A stretch of DNA of 6,751 nucleotides, taken from positions 1-6,751 of the forward strand of contig CAUTXO010000075.1 in the NCBI GenBank assembly GCA_963542625.1. The letters are read 5' to 3'. The first letter of the stretch is position 1, and each line of letters opens with the position of its first letter. This DNA comes from CAUTXO01 sp963542625. GTDB taxonomy: Bacteria; Campylobacterota; Campylobacteria; Campylobacterales; SZUA-545. Below, one piece after another: positions 1-4,891 of this stretch. Both the position numbers and the translations under genes were made by a program. The notes under the pieces are model-generated. The model was not told the DNA's origin. It saw only the letters and a program-made list of their open reading frames with translations, and searched no databases.

Positions 1-55
1 GGGTTCTGGGTTCTGGGTTCTGGGTTCTGGGTTCTGGGTTCTGGGTTCTGGGTTC
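1..55. repeat. 7-bp tandem repeat (GGGTTCT), seven full copies plus a partial one
   Basis: Seven perfect copies of GGGTTCT fill 1-49 and a partial unit continues to 55. The array starts at the window edge, so its true length is unknown. The unit is not a multiple of three and no reading frame through it shows a convincing start or domain, so it is treated as a non-coding microsatellite. The G3N4 spacing on the plus strand fits the canonical G-quadruplex pattern. Unit number is likely to vary by slippage (inference). Confidence 0.95.
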
Positions 56-101
56 CCCCGCGTTCCCCCGCGTTCCCCCGCGTTCCCCCGCGTTCCCCCG
101 C
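52..101. repeat. 10-bp tandem repeat (GTTCCCCCGC), five copies
   Basis: Five perfect copies of GTTCCCCCGC directly abut the 7-bp array, sharing the GTTC at the junction. The minus strand carries five G5 runs spaced by five bases, so it could form a quadruplex on the opposite strand from the 7-bp array. No coding role is visible. Confidence 0.95.
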
Positions 102-120
102 GGCGGCGCGCGCCTTTTTT
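102..120 (+). terminator. possible Rho-independent terminator
   Basis: A short GC-only hairpin (GGCG 102-105 with CGCC 111-114, loop GCGCG; the core 105-114 is also a perfect 10-bp palindrome) is followed directly by six T residues at 115-120. It could end a plus-strand transcript coming from left of the window. The stem is short and no upstream gene is visible, so support is weak. Confidence 0.35.
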
Positions 121-186
121 CGCGTTTGCGCGTTTGAAAGCTTTTGCGTTTAGGTTTTTTTGAAAAGATCCGTTTGCCAAAGGGGT

Positions 187-216
187 AAAAACACTTAGTG
201 CCCCCACGCGGGGGGC
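187..216 (-). terminator. terminator of toxin A mRNA
   Basis: On the minus strand, just after the toxin A stop codon, lies a 6-bp GC stem (216-211 with 205-200) with the five-base loop CGCGT. An A/T-rich stretch ending in five T residues (plus-strand A187-191) follows. The equivalent hairpin in copy B is conserved with one extra pair, supporting a real 3' end. The T tract starts several bases after the stem, so termination may be imperfect. Confidence 0.6.
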
Positions 217-220
217 TAGG

Positions 221-286
221 CTAGTAAGCCTTAGTAATTATTAGCAGGATTAGTGCTATAATTACGACTAAGGTTTTTATAGGCAT
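221..286 (-). CDS. type I toxin peptide A, Ibs-like, 21 residues
   Basis: A 21-codon ORF (ATG at 286-284, TAG at 223-221) encodes a peptide that begins MPIKT, has the aliphatic core LVVIIALILL and ends ITKAY. It would form one short transmembrane helix. The start follows the Shine-Dalgarno-like GGTGAG with six bases between. Size, hydrophobicity and the AY end resemble, from memory, the 18-19-residue Ibs toxins of enterobacteria, which depolarise the inner membrane. The arrangement, with an antisense promoter inside the ORF, resembles Helicobacter aapA/IsoA. Copy B encodes a paralogue with conservative and synonymous changes (for example LLII to LLVV), which argues for selection on the peptide. 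Toxicity is inferred, not shown. An alternative is a harmless small membrane peptide. Confidence 0.78.
   Translation of the reverse strand: MPIKTLVVIIALILLIITKAY
254..262 (+). promoter_or_regulatory. antitoxin A promoter (extended -10)
   Basis: TGC followed by a perfect TATAAT (257-262) forms an extended -10 promoter on the plus strand, lying wholly inside the toxin A ORF. No good -35 box is seen, which is common in Campylobacterota. The predicted start is about 268-270. The surrounding 20 bases (249-268) are identical in copy B. Confidence 0.65.
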
Positions 287-346
287 TTAAACTCACCACC
301 TTTCAGAGGTGAAATTTAAAGCCGGAGATTGCGACCCTTCGGCTTT
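269..346 (+). ncRNA. antisense antitoxin RNA A
   Basis: An RNA from the promoter at 254-262 would be antisense to the toxin A start codon, ribosome site and leader. It contains a CACCT/AGGTG hairpin (297-301 with 307-311) and a longer AAAGCCG/CGGCTTT hairpin (318-324 with 340-346, extendable by two A-T pairs). The second hairpin is taken as the probable 3' end, giving about 78 nt, close to the size known for Helicobacter IsoA RNAs. The 3' end is uncertain because no clear T tract follows. Confidence 0.6.
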
Positions 347-352
347 AATCTC
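293..352 (-). promoter_or_regulatory. structured leader of toxin A mRNA
   Basis: The minus-strand 5' leader has three pairings: GAGATT/AATCTC (352-347 with 330-325), AAAGCCG/CGGCTTT (346-340 with 324-318), and CACCT/AGGTG (311-307 with 301-297), which covers part of the AAAGGTGG ribosome site. The first two interleave with no bases between the adjacent strands, so they are a pseudoknot or, more likely, mutually exclusive hairpins. In copy B the A-T pair 328/349 becomes G-C (578/599), a compensatory change. Such metastable, translation-blocking leaders are typical of type I toxin mRNAs. Confidence 0.6.
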
Positions 353-359
353 TATCTCC

Positions 360-385
360 ATTATATTAAAAAGTGACTTTGTCAA
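360..385 (-). promoter_or_regulatory. toxin A promoter
   Basis: On the minus strand a perfect TATAAT (365-360) is preceded by a T-rich stretch and, 14 bases further up, a perfect TTGACA (385-380). The 14-base spacer is short for a classical pair, so the -10 with its A/T-rich upstream may suffice. Transcription would start near 353, placing GAGATT at the extreme 5' end of the mRNA. Confidence 0.6.
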
Positions 386-439
386 GATCTTTGAAACCAA
401 GCGCGTATTGTTTTTGTAGAAATGAATCGCCAAAGGGGT

Positions 440-469
440 AAAACACTTAGAGCCCCCACGCGGGGGGCT
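440..469 (-). terminator. terminator of toxin B mRNA
   Basis: A perfect 7-bp stem on the minus strand (AGCCCCC 469-463 with GGGGGCT 457-451, loop CGCGT) starts four bases after the toxin B stop. It is followed by a stretch ending in four T residues (plus-strand A440-443). Confidence 0.6.
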
Positions 470-472
470 AAA

Positions 473-538
473 CTAATAAGCTTCCGTAACCACAAGCAAA
501 ATTAGTGCTATAATTACGACCAAGTGTATTTGACTCAT
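473..538 (-). CDS. type I toxin peptide B, Ibs-like, 21 residues
   Basis: Paralogue of toxin A: ATG at 538-536, TAG at 475-473. The peptide begins MSQIH, shares the core LVVIIALILL and ends VTEAY. The ribosome site GGTGAG lies six bases before the start. Compared with copy A the five N-terminal residues after Met are changed, while later changes are synonymous or conservative apart from a Lys to Glu swap near the C-terminus. That pattern fits a retained membrane-active peptide with a diverged antisense target region. Function is inferred from architecture and resemblance to Ibs toxins. Confidence 0.78.
   Translation of the reverse strand: MSQIHLVVIIALILLVVTEAY
506..514 (+). promoter_or_regulatory. 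antitoxin B promoter (extended -10)
   Basis: TGC plus perfect TATAAT (509-514) on the plus strand, inside the toxin B ORF and identical to copy A over 20 bases (501-520). The predicted start is about 520-522. Confidence 0.65.
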
Positions 539-596
539 AATCTCACCACCTTTTAGAGGTGAAATTTAAAGCCGGAGGTTGCTACCCTTCGGCTTT
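521..596 (+). ncRNA. antisense antitoxin RNA B
   Basis: Counterpart of antitoxin A, antisense to the toxin B start and leader. It keeps the CACCT/AGGTG hairpin (547-551 with 557-561) and the AAAGCCG/CGGCTTT hairpin (568-574 with 590-596). Its first ~20 bases differ strongly from antitoxin A, whereas the hairpins are almost unchanged, which suggests pair-specific recognition at the 5' end. The 3' end is uncertain. Confidence 0.6.
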
Positions 597-602
597 AACC
601 TC
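543..602 (-). promoter_or_regulatory. structured leader of toxin B mRNA
   Basis: Same fold as the toxin A leader. GAGGTT (575-580) pairs with AACCTC (597-602), where copy A has GAGATT/AATCTC, so the pairing is kept by two coordinated substitutions. The AAAGCCG/CGGCTTT pairing and the ribosome-site hairpin are unchanged; the other differences here fall in loops (554 and 583). Confidence 0.6.
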
Positions 603-609
603 TATCTCA

Positions 610-635
610 ATTATATTAAAAAGCTACTTCATCAA
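610..635 (-). promoter_or_regulatory. toxin B promoter
   Basis: Minus-strand TATAAT at 615-610 with a T-rich upstream stretch and TTGATG (635-630) 14 bases further up. The start is predicted near 603. It faces away from the autotransporter promoter about 45 bp to the right, so the two genes are divergent. Confidence 0.55.
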
Positions 636-680
636 GTGCTGAGCAAGACTTTCTCCTTAAGTTGTTTTATATTTGTTTGT

Positions 681-686
681 TATAAT
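681..686 (+). promoter_or_regulatory. autotransporter promoter -10 box
   Basis: A perfect TATAAT at 681-686 lies 25 bases before the ATG at 712, following a T-rich stretch (664-680) with periodic T runs as in Campylobacterota promoters. It gives a leader of roughly 20 bases. It lies inside a possible longer reading frame from TTG at 673, which is why that upstream start is rejected. Confidence 0.6.
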
Positions 687-711
687 TTGGCAAAAATTAA
701 ACGGACAATTA

Positions 712-3390
712 ATGAAAAATTACCTTATATTTTTTGCGGTTACACATATTTTGCTTTATGCTGGTTCTGCTCCTGTAACTATGATAAATCAAGATGCAGA
801 TATAACACAAAAGAATAAATTTAACAGCACGGATATACCAGAAACTAATAGCGTATCCATAGAGAGTAACGACAAAAATATAAGCGTTAAGGTAAAAAGT
901 GGCGGTAGTTTAGAGTTAAAAGCAGGCAGCAATAACGCCCCACTTCATATTGGAAACGCTAAGAAATTTGGAAACCTTATTGTAGAGCAGGGCGGTAAGG
1001 TTTCCGTGGAGCAAGATAGAATAGTTATCGGCGGTTTGTCATCTGATAGGCAAAAAGATCTTAAAAATGTTTCCGTTGTTGTGAAAAACGGTGGCGAACT
1101 AACGTCTAAACGCCTTTATTTGATCCAGCAAGAAGGCTCACAAGCTAATATGGCGTATTTTCATCTAGAGCACGGCGGTAAGGCTACTATCCACGAAGAT
1201 TTTGCAATGGGCGGCGCGGAAAATTCGTTATCCGTTGCCGACATCGAAGGCAGATTGTCCGCTAGAACCATTGCCGTTGGGCTCATTAAAGACGCTACGG
1301 CGTATTTGAATATAAAAAACAGAGCTGACGTGAATGTTAGTTTGCTTGAAGTGGGTAGCAAGGCCACATCAGGCGCTGCAGGAAGCAAGGCATATGCCAT
1401 TATTGATAACTCAAAACTTGTTGCAGAAGAGATACGCGTTGCCAGAGAAGAAGCTGCAGCGGCGGTTTTGACGGTGAAAAACAACGCAAAGGTTGATGCA
1501 AACCTTACCATCGGTAGCGGCGGATCTAACGGCATTTTAAATATTCAAGATAGCGGCACACTCTTAAGGGCTGATAATATTGTTTTTGAAGATTACGGTG
1601 GCAACATATATCTAAAAGACGGCGCGGTGCTTGAGCTTAGCAAGGACATTAACAGATCCCACTATTCAAGCATTAATAATCTCTCAGGCGTTGCGGACGG
1701 TAATTTGACGATTAATAACGCCACGCTAAAGATTACGGGCAATACAAAGACGGATCTTTTTGATGGATTTACGAGCACAAAAAATAGCAAATCATACACA
1801 TACACTTCAAACCTGATAGTTAAAGAAAACGCCTATTTTGACTTGCAAGCAGACAGAAACATTTCCAGCAAGGCGCGCATTATGGGGCAGGGCTGGCTTA
1901 TTAAAATGGGCGCTAAGGATCTTGGGCTTTACGCTTCCACAAAAGACGTGGGCGTAAAGGTGATGGCAAAGGAAGGCAAGGTTAATATTCTTGACTCAAA
2001 TCACGCGATGAGAGATGGCGATATTTACGCCGTGCATATTAAGGACAAGACCACGAACGGATCTTTTCACTCAAACGGCGAGATTAATATTTCAAAAGGC
2101 AGGCTTGAGCTTGACACGGATCTTGATGAGCTTTTGCCGCTTAAAGACGGCGTTTGGGAAGTTTTGACAGCCAAGACAAAAATTAACGGCGACTTTAAAA
2201 AAATCGCGCTCGTGGGGCAAAAAAACGACGTGCTAAAGTTTATTAAAGATAAAACGTCAAACGACACAAGCTACAAGCTCACGCTGAAAATCAGGCAGCT
2301 AAATGTGGATTCAAGGAGCGTGGCGGGCGTGAATAAGCCGTTTTTTGACGCCTTGCAAATGGTGCTTTCTGACGAGAGCAGATCCACGCAAAACTACCCG
2401 CTTTTGAATAAGTTTGTTTCGCAACTAAGAGAAGAAGATCCGCAAGAATTTAATAGGCAATTGCAACAGCTGGGGCCTATCCTTTTTTCTGCTAATGTGG
2501 TTAATACGTCAAGTAAATTAGCTAAAGATGCTGTGTTAGCTAGGGATCTTAGCGCGGCTAGAGCGCTAGATAGCGCTGGCGGAGTTGCATACGCAAAACT
2601 CATCAGCGCTTACGAAAGAGTAAACGAAGGCAGCAACGGCAAGAGCGCTTATGGTGGATCTTACAGCGGTTTCGTAGCGGGCGTGGATAAGGCGCTTGCA
2701 GATTCTGTTGCCGGCTTTGCGTTTTCTTATATTAACGGAGATCTTAGCGCTGAAGACGGGCTAAACCATAACTTTAAAACAAACGTTTTTCAGGGGCTAG
2801 CTTACGCGGATCTAGCGCTTGGGGAGAAGCTAAACCTTAATTTGCTTGCCGGTTTGGGGCTGGCTAAAAACACGGGCACAAGAACGGTGGATTTTAAACC
2901 AAAGCGCTCATATAAAAACAAATCTGAGTATTACAGCACGCTTTATACTCTAGGCGGCGGCGTTTCTTATAGCTTTGACGGGCTTTCGCCTTATGCACGG
3001 CTTGAATATACAGGCGTGTCTGAAGGCGATTATTCCGAAAACTCTAAAGATCTTGCGCTAAAGGTTGGCTCTGAAAAGTTACAAGCCGTGAGTCTTAAGG
3101 GTGGATTTAAGACAAGCCAAAAGATTGCAAGCACGCTAAGCATTAGAAGCGACTTTAGCCTTGGCGTGGAAAAATTGACAAAAACAGCTAAAAAGGTTTC
3201 TTCTAAACTAAAACCAGACTTCAACTACAAAAACCCAAATTCAAGCACGAGTGGTTTAGTTACTATGATGACTATGGGGCTTAGCTGGACGCCAGCAAAG
3301 CTTGTTGAAGTCTATGCCGATTATGGAATAGGCGCGCAACTTGACCCTTATAACAAGGTGTTTTCTTTGGGCGCGAATTATAAGTTTTAG
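712..3390 (+). CDS. autotransporter (type Va secretion) with beta-helical passenger
   Basis: An 892-residue protein predicted to export its own N-terminal passenger to the cell surface through a C-terminal outer-membrane barrel. Residues 1 to about 20 are a signal peptide (MKN, hydrophobic run, then a likely cut near AGSA). From about residue 60 to 310, motifs of the type V-x-x-GG-x-aliphatic recur near residues 61, 91, 124, 152, 255, 278 and 301, as in autotransporter beta-helix rungs. Residues 565-620 look like the alpha-helical linker (LLNKFVSQL onward). About 622-892 form the barrel: alternating hydrophobic strands ending SLGANYKF, with the usual terminal Phe. There is no cysteine. The ATG at 712 is preferred over a TTG at 673 because the signal peptide and promoter fit it; the ribosome site (GGA, 703-705) is weak. 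No enzymatic or VacA-specific motif is seen, so adhesion or another surface role is only a guess. Confidence 0.9.
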   Translation: MKNYLIFFAVTHILLYAGSAPVTMINQDADITQKNKFNSTDIPETNSVSIESNDKNISVKVKSGGSLELKAGSNNAPLHIGNAKKFGNLIVEQGGKVSVEQDRIVIGGLSSDRQKDLKNVSVVVKNGGELTSKRLYLIQQEGSQANMAYFHLEHGGKATIHEDFAMGGAENSLSVADIEGRLSARTIAVGLIKDATAYLNIKNRADVNVSLLEVGSKATSGAAGSKAYAIIDNSKLVAEEIRVAREEAAAAVLTVKNNAKVDANLTIGSGGSNGILNIQDSGTLLRADNIVFEDYGGNIYLKDGAVLELSKDINRSHYSSINNLSGVADGNLTINNATLKITGNTKTDLFDGFTSTKNSKSYTYTSNLIVKENAYFDLQADRNISSKARIMGQGWLIKMGAKDLGLYASTKDVGVKVMAKEGKVNILDSNHAMRDGDIYAVHIKDKTTNGSFHSNGEINISKGRLELDTDLDELLPLKDGVWEVLTAKTKINGDFKKIALVGQKNDVLKFIKDKTSNDTSYKLTLKIRQLNVDSRSVAGVNKPFFDALQMVLSDESRSTQNYPLLNKFVSQLREEDPQEFNRQLQQLGPILFSANVVNTSSKLAKDAVLARDLSAARALDSAGGVAYAKLISAYERVNEGSNGKSAYGGSYSGFVAGVDKALADSVAGFAFSYINGDLSAEDGLNHNFKTNVFQGLAYADLALGEKLNLNLLAGLGLAKNTGTRTVDFKPKRSYKNKSEYYSTLYTLGGGVSYSFDGLSPYARLEYTGVSEGDYSENSKDLALKVGSEKLQAVSLKGGFKTSQKIASTLSIRSDFSLGVEKLTKTAKKVSSKLKPDFNYKNPNSSTSGLVTMMTMGLSWTPAKLVEVYADYGIGAQLDPYNKVFSLGANYKF

Positions 3391-3434
3391 TTTGCGCGGT
3401 GCGCCCTTAGCGTGGATTTTTTAATTTTTGGTAA

Positions 3435-3460
3435 TATAACCGCAAAAAATTTTCAAGGAG
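3435..3460 (+). promoter_or_regulatory. promoter -10 and ribosome site of the STAS operon
   Basis: TATAAC at 3435-3440 after a T-rich stretch is a plausible -10 box. A perfect AAGGAG ribosome site at 3455-3460 lies six bases before a GTG start at 3467, which decides that start. Confidence 0.55.
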
Positions 3461-3466
3461 ATCTAG

Positions 3467-3769
3467 GTGGATATTAAGATCTTAGAAGAAGAAAACAGGT
3501 ATCTTGTTGAGATGGACGGTCCAATAAAAAGCGTTACGGATAGCTCGGATATTAAAGAAGCCTTAAACTCCTGTGGTGATACTTCTAAAGCTGTGGTGAT
3601 AAAAATCACGAATTCATTTTCCATCACGTCTTCTGTGATTGGATTTTTGCTGAAAAAAGTGCAGGTGGATAACTTTAAAATCAGCCTAGAAGTTGCCGAC
3701 AACAGGCTTTATGAGCTTTTTGACACCTTGAATTTGATTGAAGCTTTGAATGTAACAAAGTCTGCATAA
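3467..3769 (+). CDS. STAS-domain protein (anti-sigma-antagonist-like)
   Basis: A 100-residue soluble protein starting at GTG with a strong ribosome site. The order of elements matches STAS domains of the SpoIIAA type: an N-terminal strand pair (residues 3-20), the strand KAVVIKI (41-47), the switch-helix region SITSSVIGFLLKK (52-64), the strand ISLEV (72-76), then RLYELFDTLNL (80-90), corresponding to the family's RLFDxxGL segment. Ser55/Ser56 align with the DSSG motif that carries the phosphorylated serine in SpoIIAA, but Asp and Gly of that motif are Thr54 and Val57 here, so phospho-control may be altered or lost. The downstream gene starts three bases after its stop, so the two are almost certainly co-transcribed. 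No sigma factor or kinase is in the window to name a partner. Confidence 0.7.
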   Translation: MDIKILEEENRYLVEMDGPIKSVTDSSDIKEALNSCGDTSKAVVIKITNSFSITSSVIGFLLKKVQVDNFKISLEVADNRLYELFDTLNLIEALNVTKSA

Positions 3770-3772
3770 TTA

Positions 3773-4891
3773 ATGCGCCGAGTTTTACGTATTTTTTTGT
3801 TTTTTTCCGTTTTTCTTTGGGGGCAGGGCGAGCAAACTACCGCGCCAGAAGAGCAAACCGCGCCGGGCGCGCAGGGTGGTAAGCCGCTCATTGAGCCAGC
3901 AGTTGAGCCCGCCATTGAGCCAGTTAGCGAGCAAGCTAGCGAGCCGCCCGCTTCTATAAACGCTGTTTATGTTTCGTATTGGAAAGCCACGCAAAACGGC
4001 TATATTGATAATTTAATCAAAAACTCTCAAAAAACCCCTATAAACGCGGTTGTTGTCGATGTGAAAAACGAATATGGCAACTTGCTTTTTATCAGCGAAG
4101 AAGGCGCAGCAGCAGGCTTGCAAAAGCTCAAGGCTTTTGTGGCTAAATTCAAGAAAAACGGGTTTTACACCGTCGCGCGTTTTGTGGTTTTTAAGGACAA
4201 AAAACTTGCCGCTAGCGATATAGATCTTGCCGTTGTTGATGAGCTTGGCTTGCTTTGGATTGACACGGGCGGTATGCTTTGGAGCGACCCTTTCTCTCCG
4301 CGCGTTAGGCAATACAACGCGGATCTTGCCGTGCTTGTTGCAAAGGCGGGCTTTGATGAAATTCAGTTTGACTACTTGCGTTTTCCGGCTAATCAAGATC
4401 TGCGCTACCTGCAAAAAAGCACGCAAAAATCGCGCGTTGGCGCCATTGCGGATTTTTTGAGCCTTGCTTCTGGTGAGCTAAAGCCCTTTGGCGTGAAAAT
4501 TTCTGCTGATGTGTTTGGCTACACCTGCTTAAATGCCGGCGACACGGGGATAGGTCAGGATCTCTCAAGCATAGATAGGTTCGTTGATTACATCTCGCCA
4601 ATGCTTTACCCAAGCGGTTACGGTAGCTCAATCCCGGGGCTACAAGGCACGCCGGTAGAAAACCCGCACGACACAGTGTATTTGTCGCTCCTTGCGGCAA
4701 ACAAGCTCAAAAAAATCTCGCGCGCCAAGTTGCGCCCGTGGATACAGGGCTTTCAAGATTACGCCTTTGACAAAAGGAAGTTTCAAAAAAAAGAGATACA
4801 AGATCAAATCCAAGCCACCAAAGAGTTTGGCGCAAACGGCTGGATGCTTTGGCACCCCGGCAGCAAGTATAATTTTAGCTACCTAAATTAG
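3773..4891 (+). CDS. exported putative glycoside hydrolase, DUF4015/COG1306-like TIM barrel
   Basis: A 372-residue protein. Residues 1-18 are a signal peptide (RR, then a hydrophobic run ending LWG); there is no lipobox cysteine, so it is probably periplasmic or secreted. Residues 20-61 are a Pro/Glu/Ala-rich linker with EPA/EPV repeats. From about 62 a barrel-like domain begins (INAVYVSYW), with family-like blocks INAVVVDVKNEYG, FDEIQFDYLRFP (194-205), SADVFGY (244-250), SPMLYPSGYG (275-284) and a terminal GWMLWHPG (356-363). Asp195, Glu196, Asp200 and Asp246 are candidate active-site acids. This pattern matches the putative glycoside hydrolase family DUF4015, whose substrate is not established as far as I know. 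Translation is probably coupled to the STAS gene: only three bases separate them and no ribosome site is obvious. Confidence 0.75.
   Translation: MRRVLRIFLFFSVFLWGQGEQTTAPEEQTAPGAQGGKPLIEPAVEPAIEPVSEQASEPPASINAVYVSYWKATQNGYIDNLIKNSQKTPINAVVVDVKNEYGNLLFISEEGAAAGLQKLKAFVAKFKKNGFYTVARFVVFKDKKLAASDIDLAVVDELGLLWIDTGGMLWSDPFSPRVRQYNADLAVLVAKAGFDEIQFDYLRFPANQDLRYLQKSTQKSRVGAIADFLSLASGELKPFGVKISADVFGYTCLNAGDTGIGQDLSSIDRFVDYISPMLYPSGYGSSIPGLQGTPVENPHDTVYLSLLAANKLKKISRAKLRPWIQGFQDYAFDKRKFQKKEIQDQIQATKEFGANGWMLWHPGSKYNFSYLN
3890..3949 (+). repeat. in-frame 12-bp degenerate tandem repeat in the linker of the glycosidase-like gene
   Basis: Five imperfect 12-bp units of the type ATTGAGCCAGCA encode the four-residue repeat (I/V/S)-E-(P/Q)-(A/V/P). 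Being in frame, changes in copy number would only lengthen or shorten the flexible linker between signal peptide and barrel. Confidence 0.75.

Larger units (their letters stand above)
176..386. repeat. type I toxin-antitoxin module, copy A of a tandem direct repeat
   Basis: This block is repeated at 429-636 with an offset of 250-253 bp. Similarity runs from a shared GCCAAAGGGGTAAAA, through the terminator hairpin, toxin ORF and structured leader, to the toxin promoter. By hand, 292-386 matches 542-636 at 86 of 95 positions. Divergence is concentrated around the toxin start codon and between the toxin core and its terminator. Each copy holds a minus-strand toxin gene and a plus-strand antisense RNA gene. 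Confidence 0.9.
429..636. repeat. type I toxin-antitoxin module, copy B of a tandem direct repeat
   Basis: Second copy of the module described at 176-386, in the same orientation. It keeps the terminator hairpin, 21-codon ORF, internal antisense promoter, leader pairings and toxin -10 box. Its toxin -35 is degraded (TTGATG instead of TTGACA). Confidence 0.9.

Noticed and set aside
1..101. Repeats as part of a coding sequence with a peptide repeat
   Set aside because: All frames through the arrays lack stops on both strands simply because of the unit sequence; none has a start, and each plus-strand frame meets a stop between 135 and 163.
176..636. CRISPR array, insertion-sequence ends or riboswitch as explanation for the ~210-bp direct repeats
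   Set aside because: There are only two long units without regular short repeats, no transposase and no terminal inverted repeats; the paired promoters and conserved peptide ORF fit a type I toxin-antitoxin locus better.
673..711. Upstream TTG start for the autotransporter
   Set aside because: It lies over the TATAAT box, has no ribosome site, and would put 13 polar residues before a good signal peptide starting at ATG 712.
579..818. Plus-strand 79-codon frame overlapping toxin module B and the autotransporter start
   Set aside because: It runs through the structured leader, toxin promoter and autotransporter signal peptide in another frame, has no ribosome site and looks like a chance frame.
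3391..3430. Terminator after the autotransporter gene
   Set aside because: GCGC-GGT-GCGC is only a 4-bp stem and the T-rich stretch lies about 15 bases later, so I do not call it.
4013..4426. Minus-strand 137-codon frame inside the glycosidase-like gene
   Set aside because: It is antisense to conserved barrel blocks, with no start signals and no domain features of its own.
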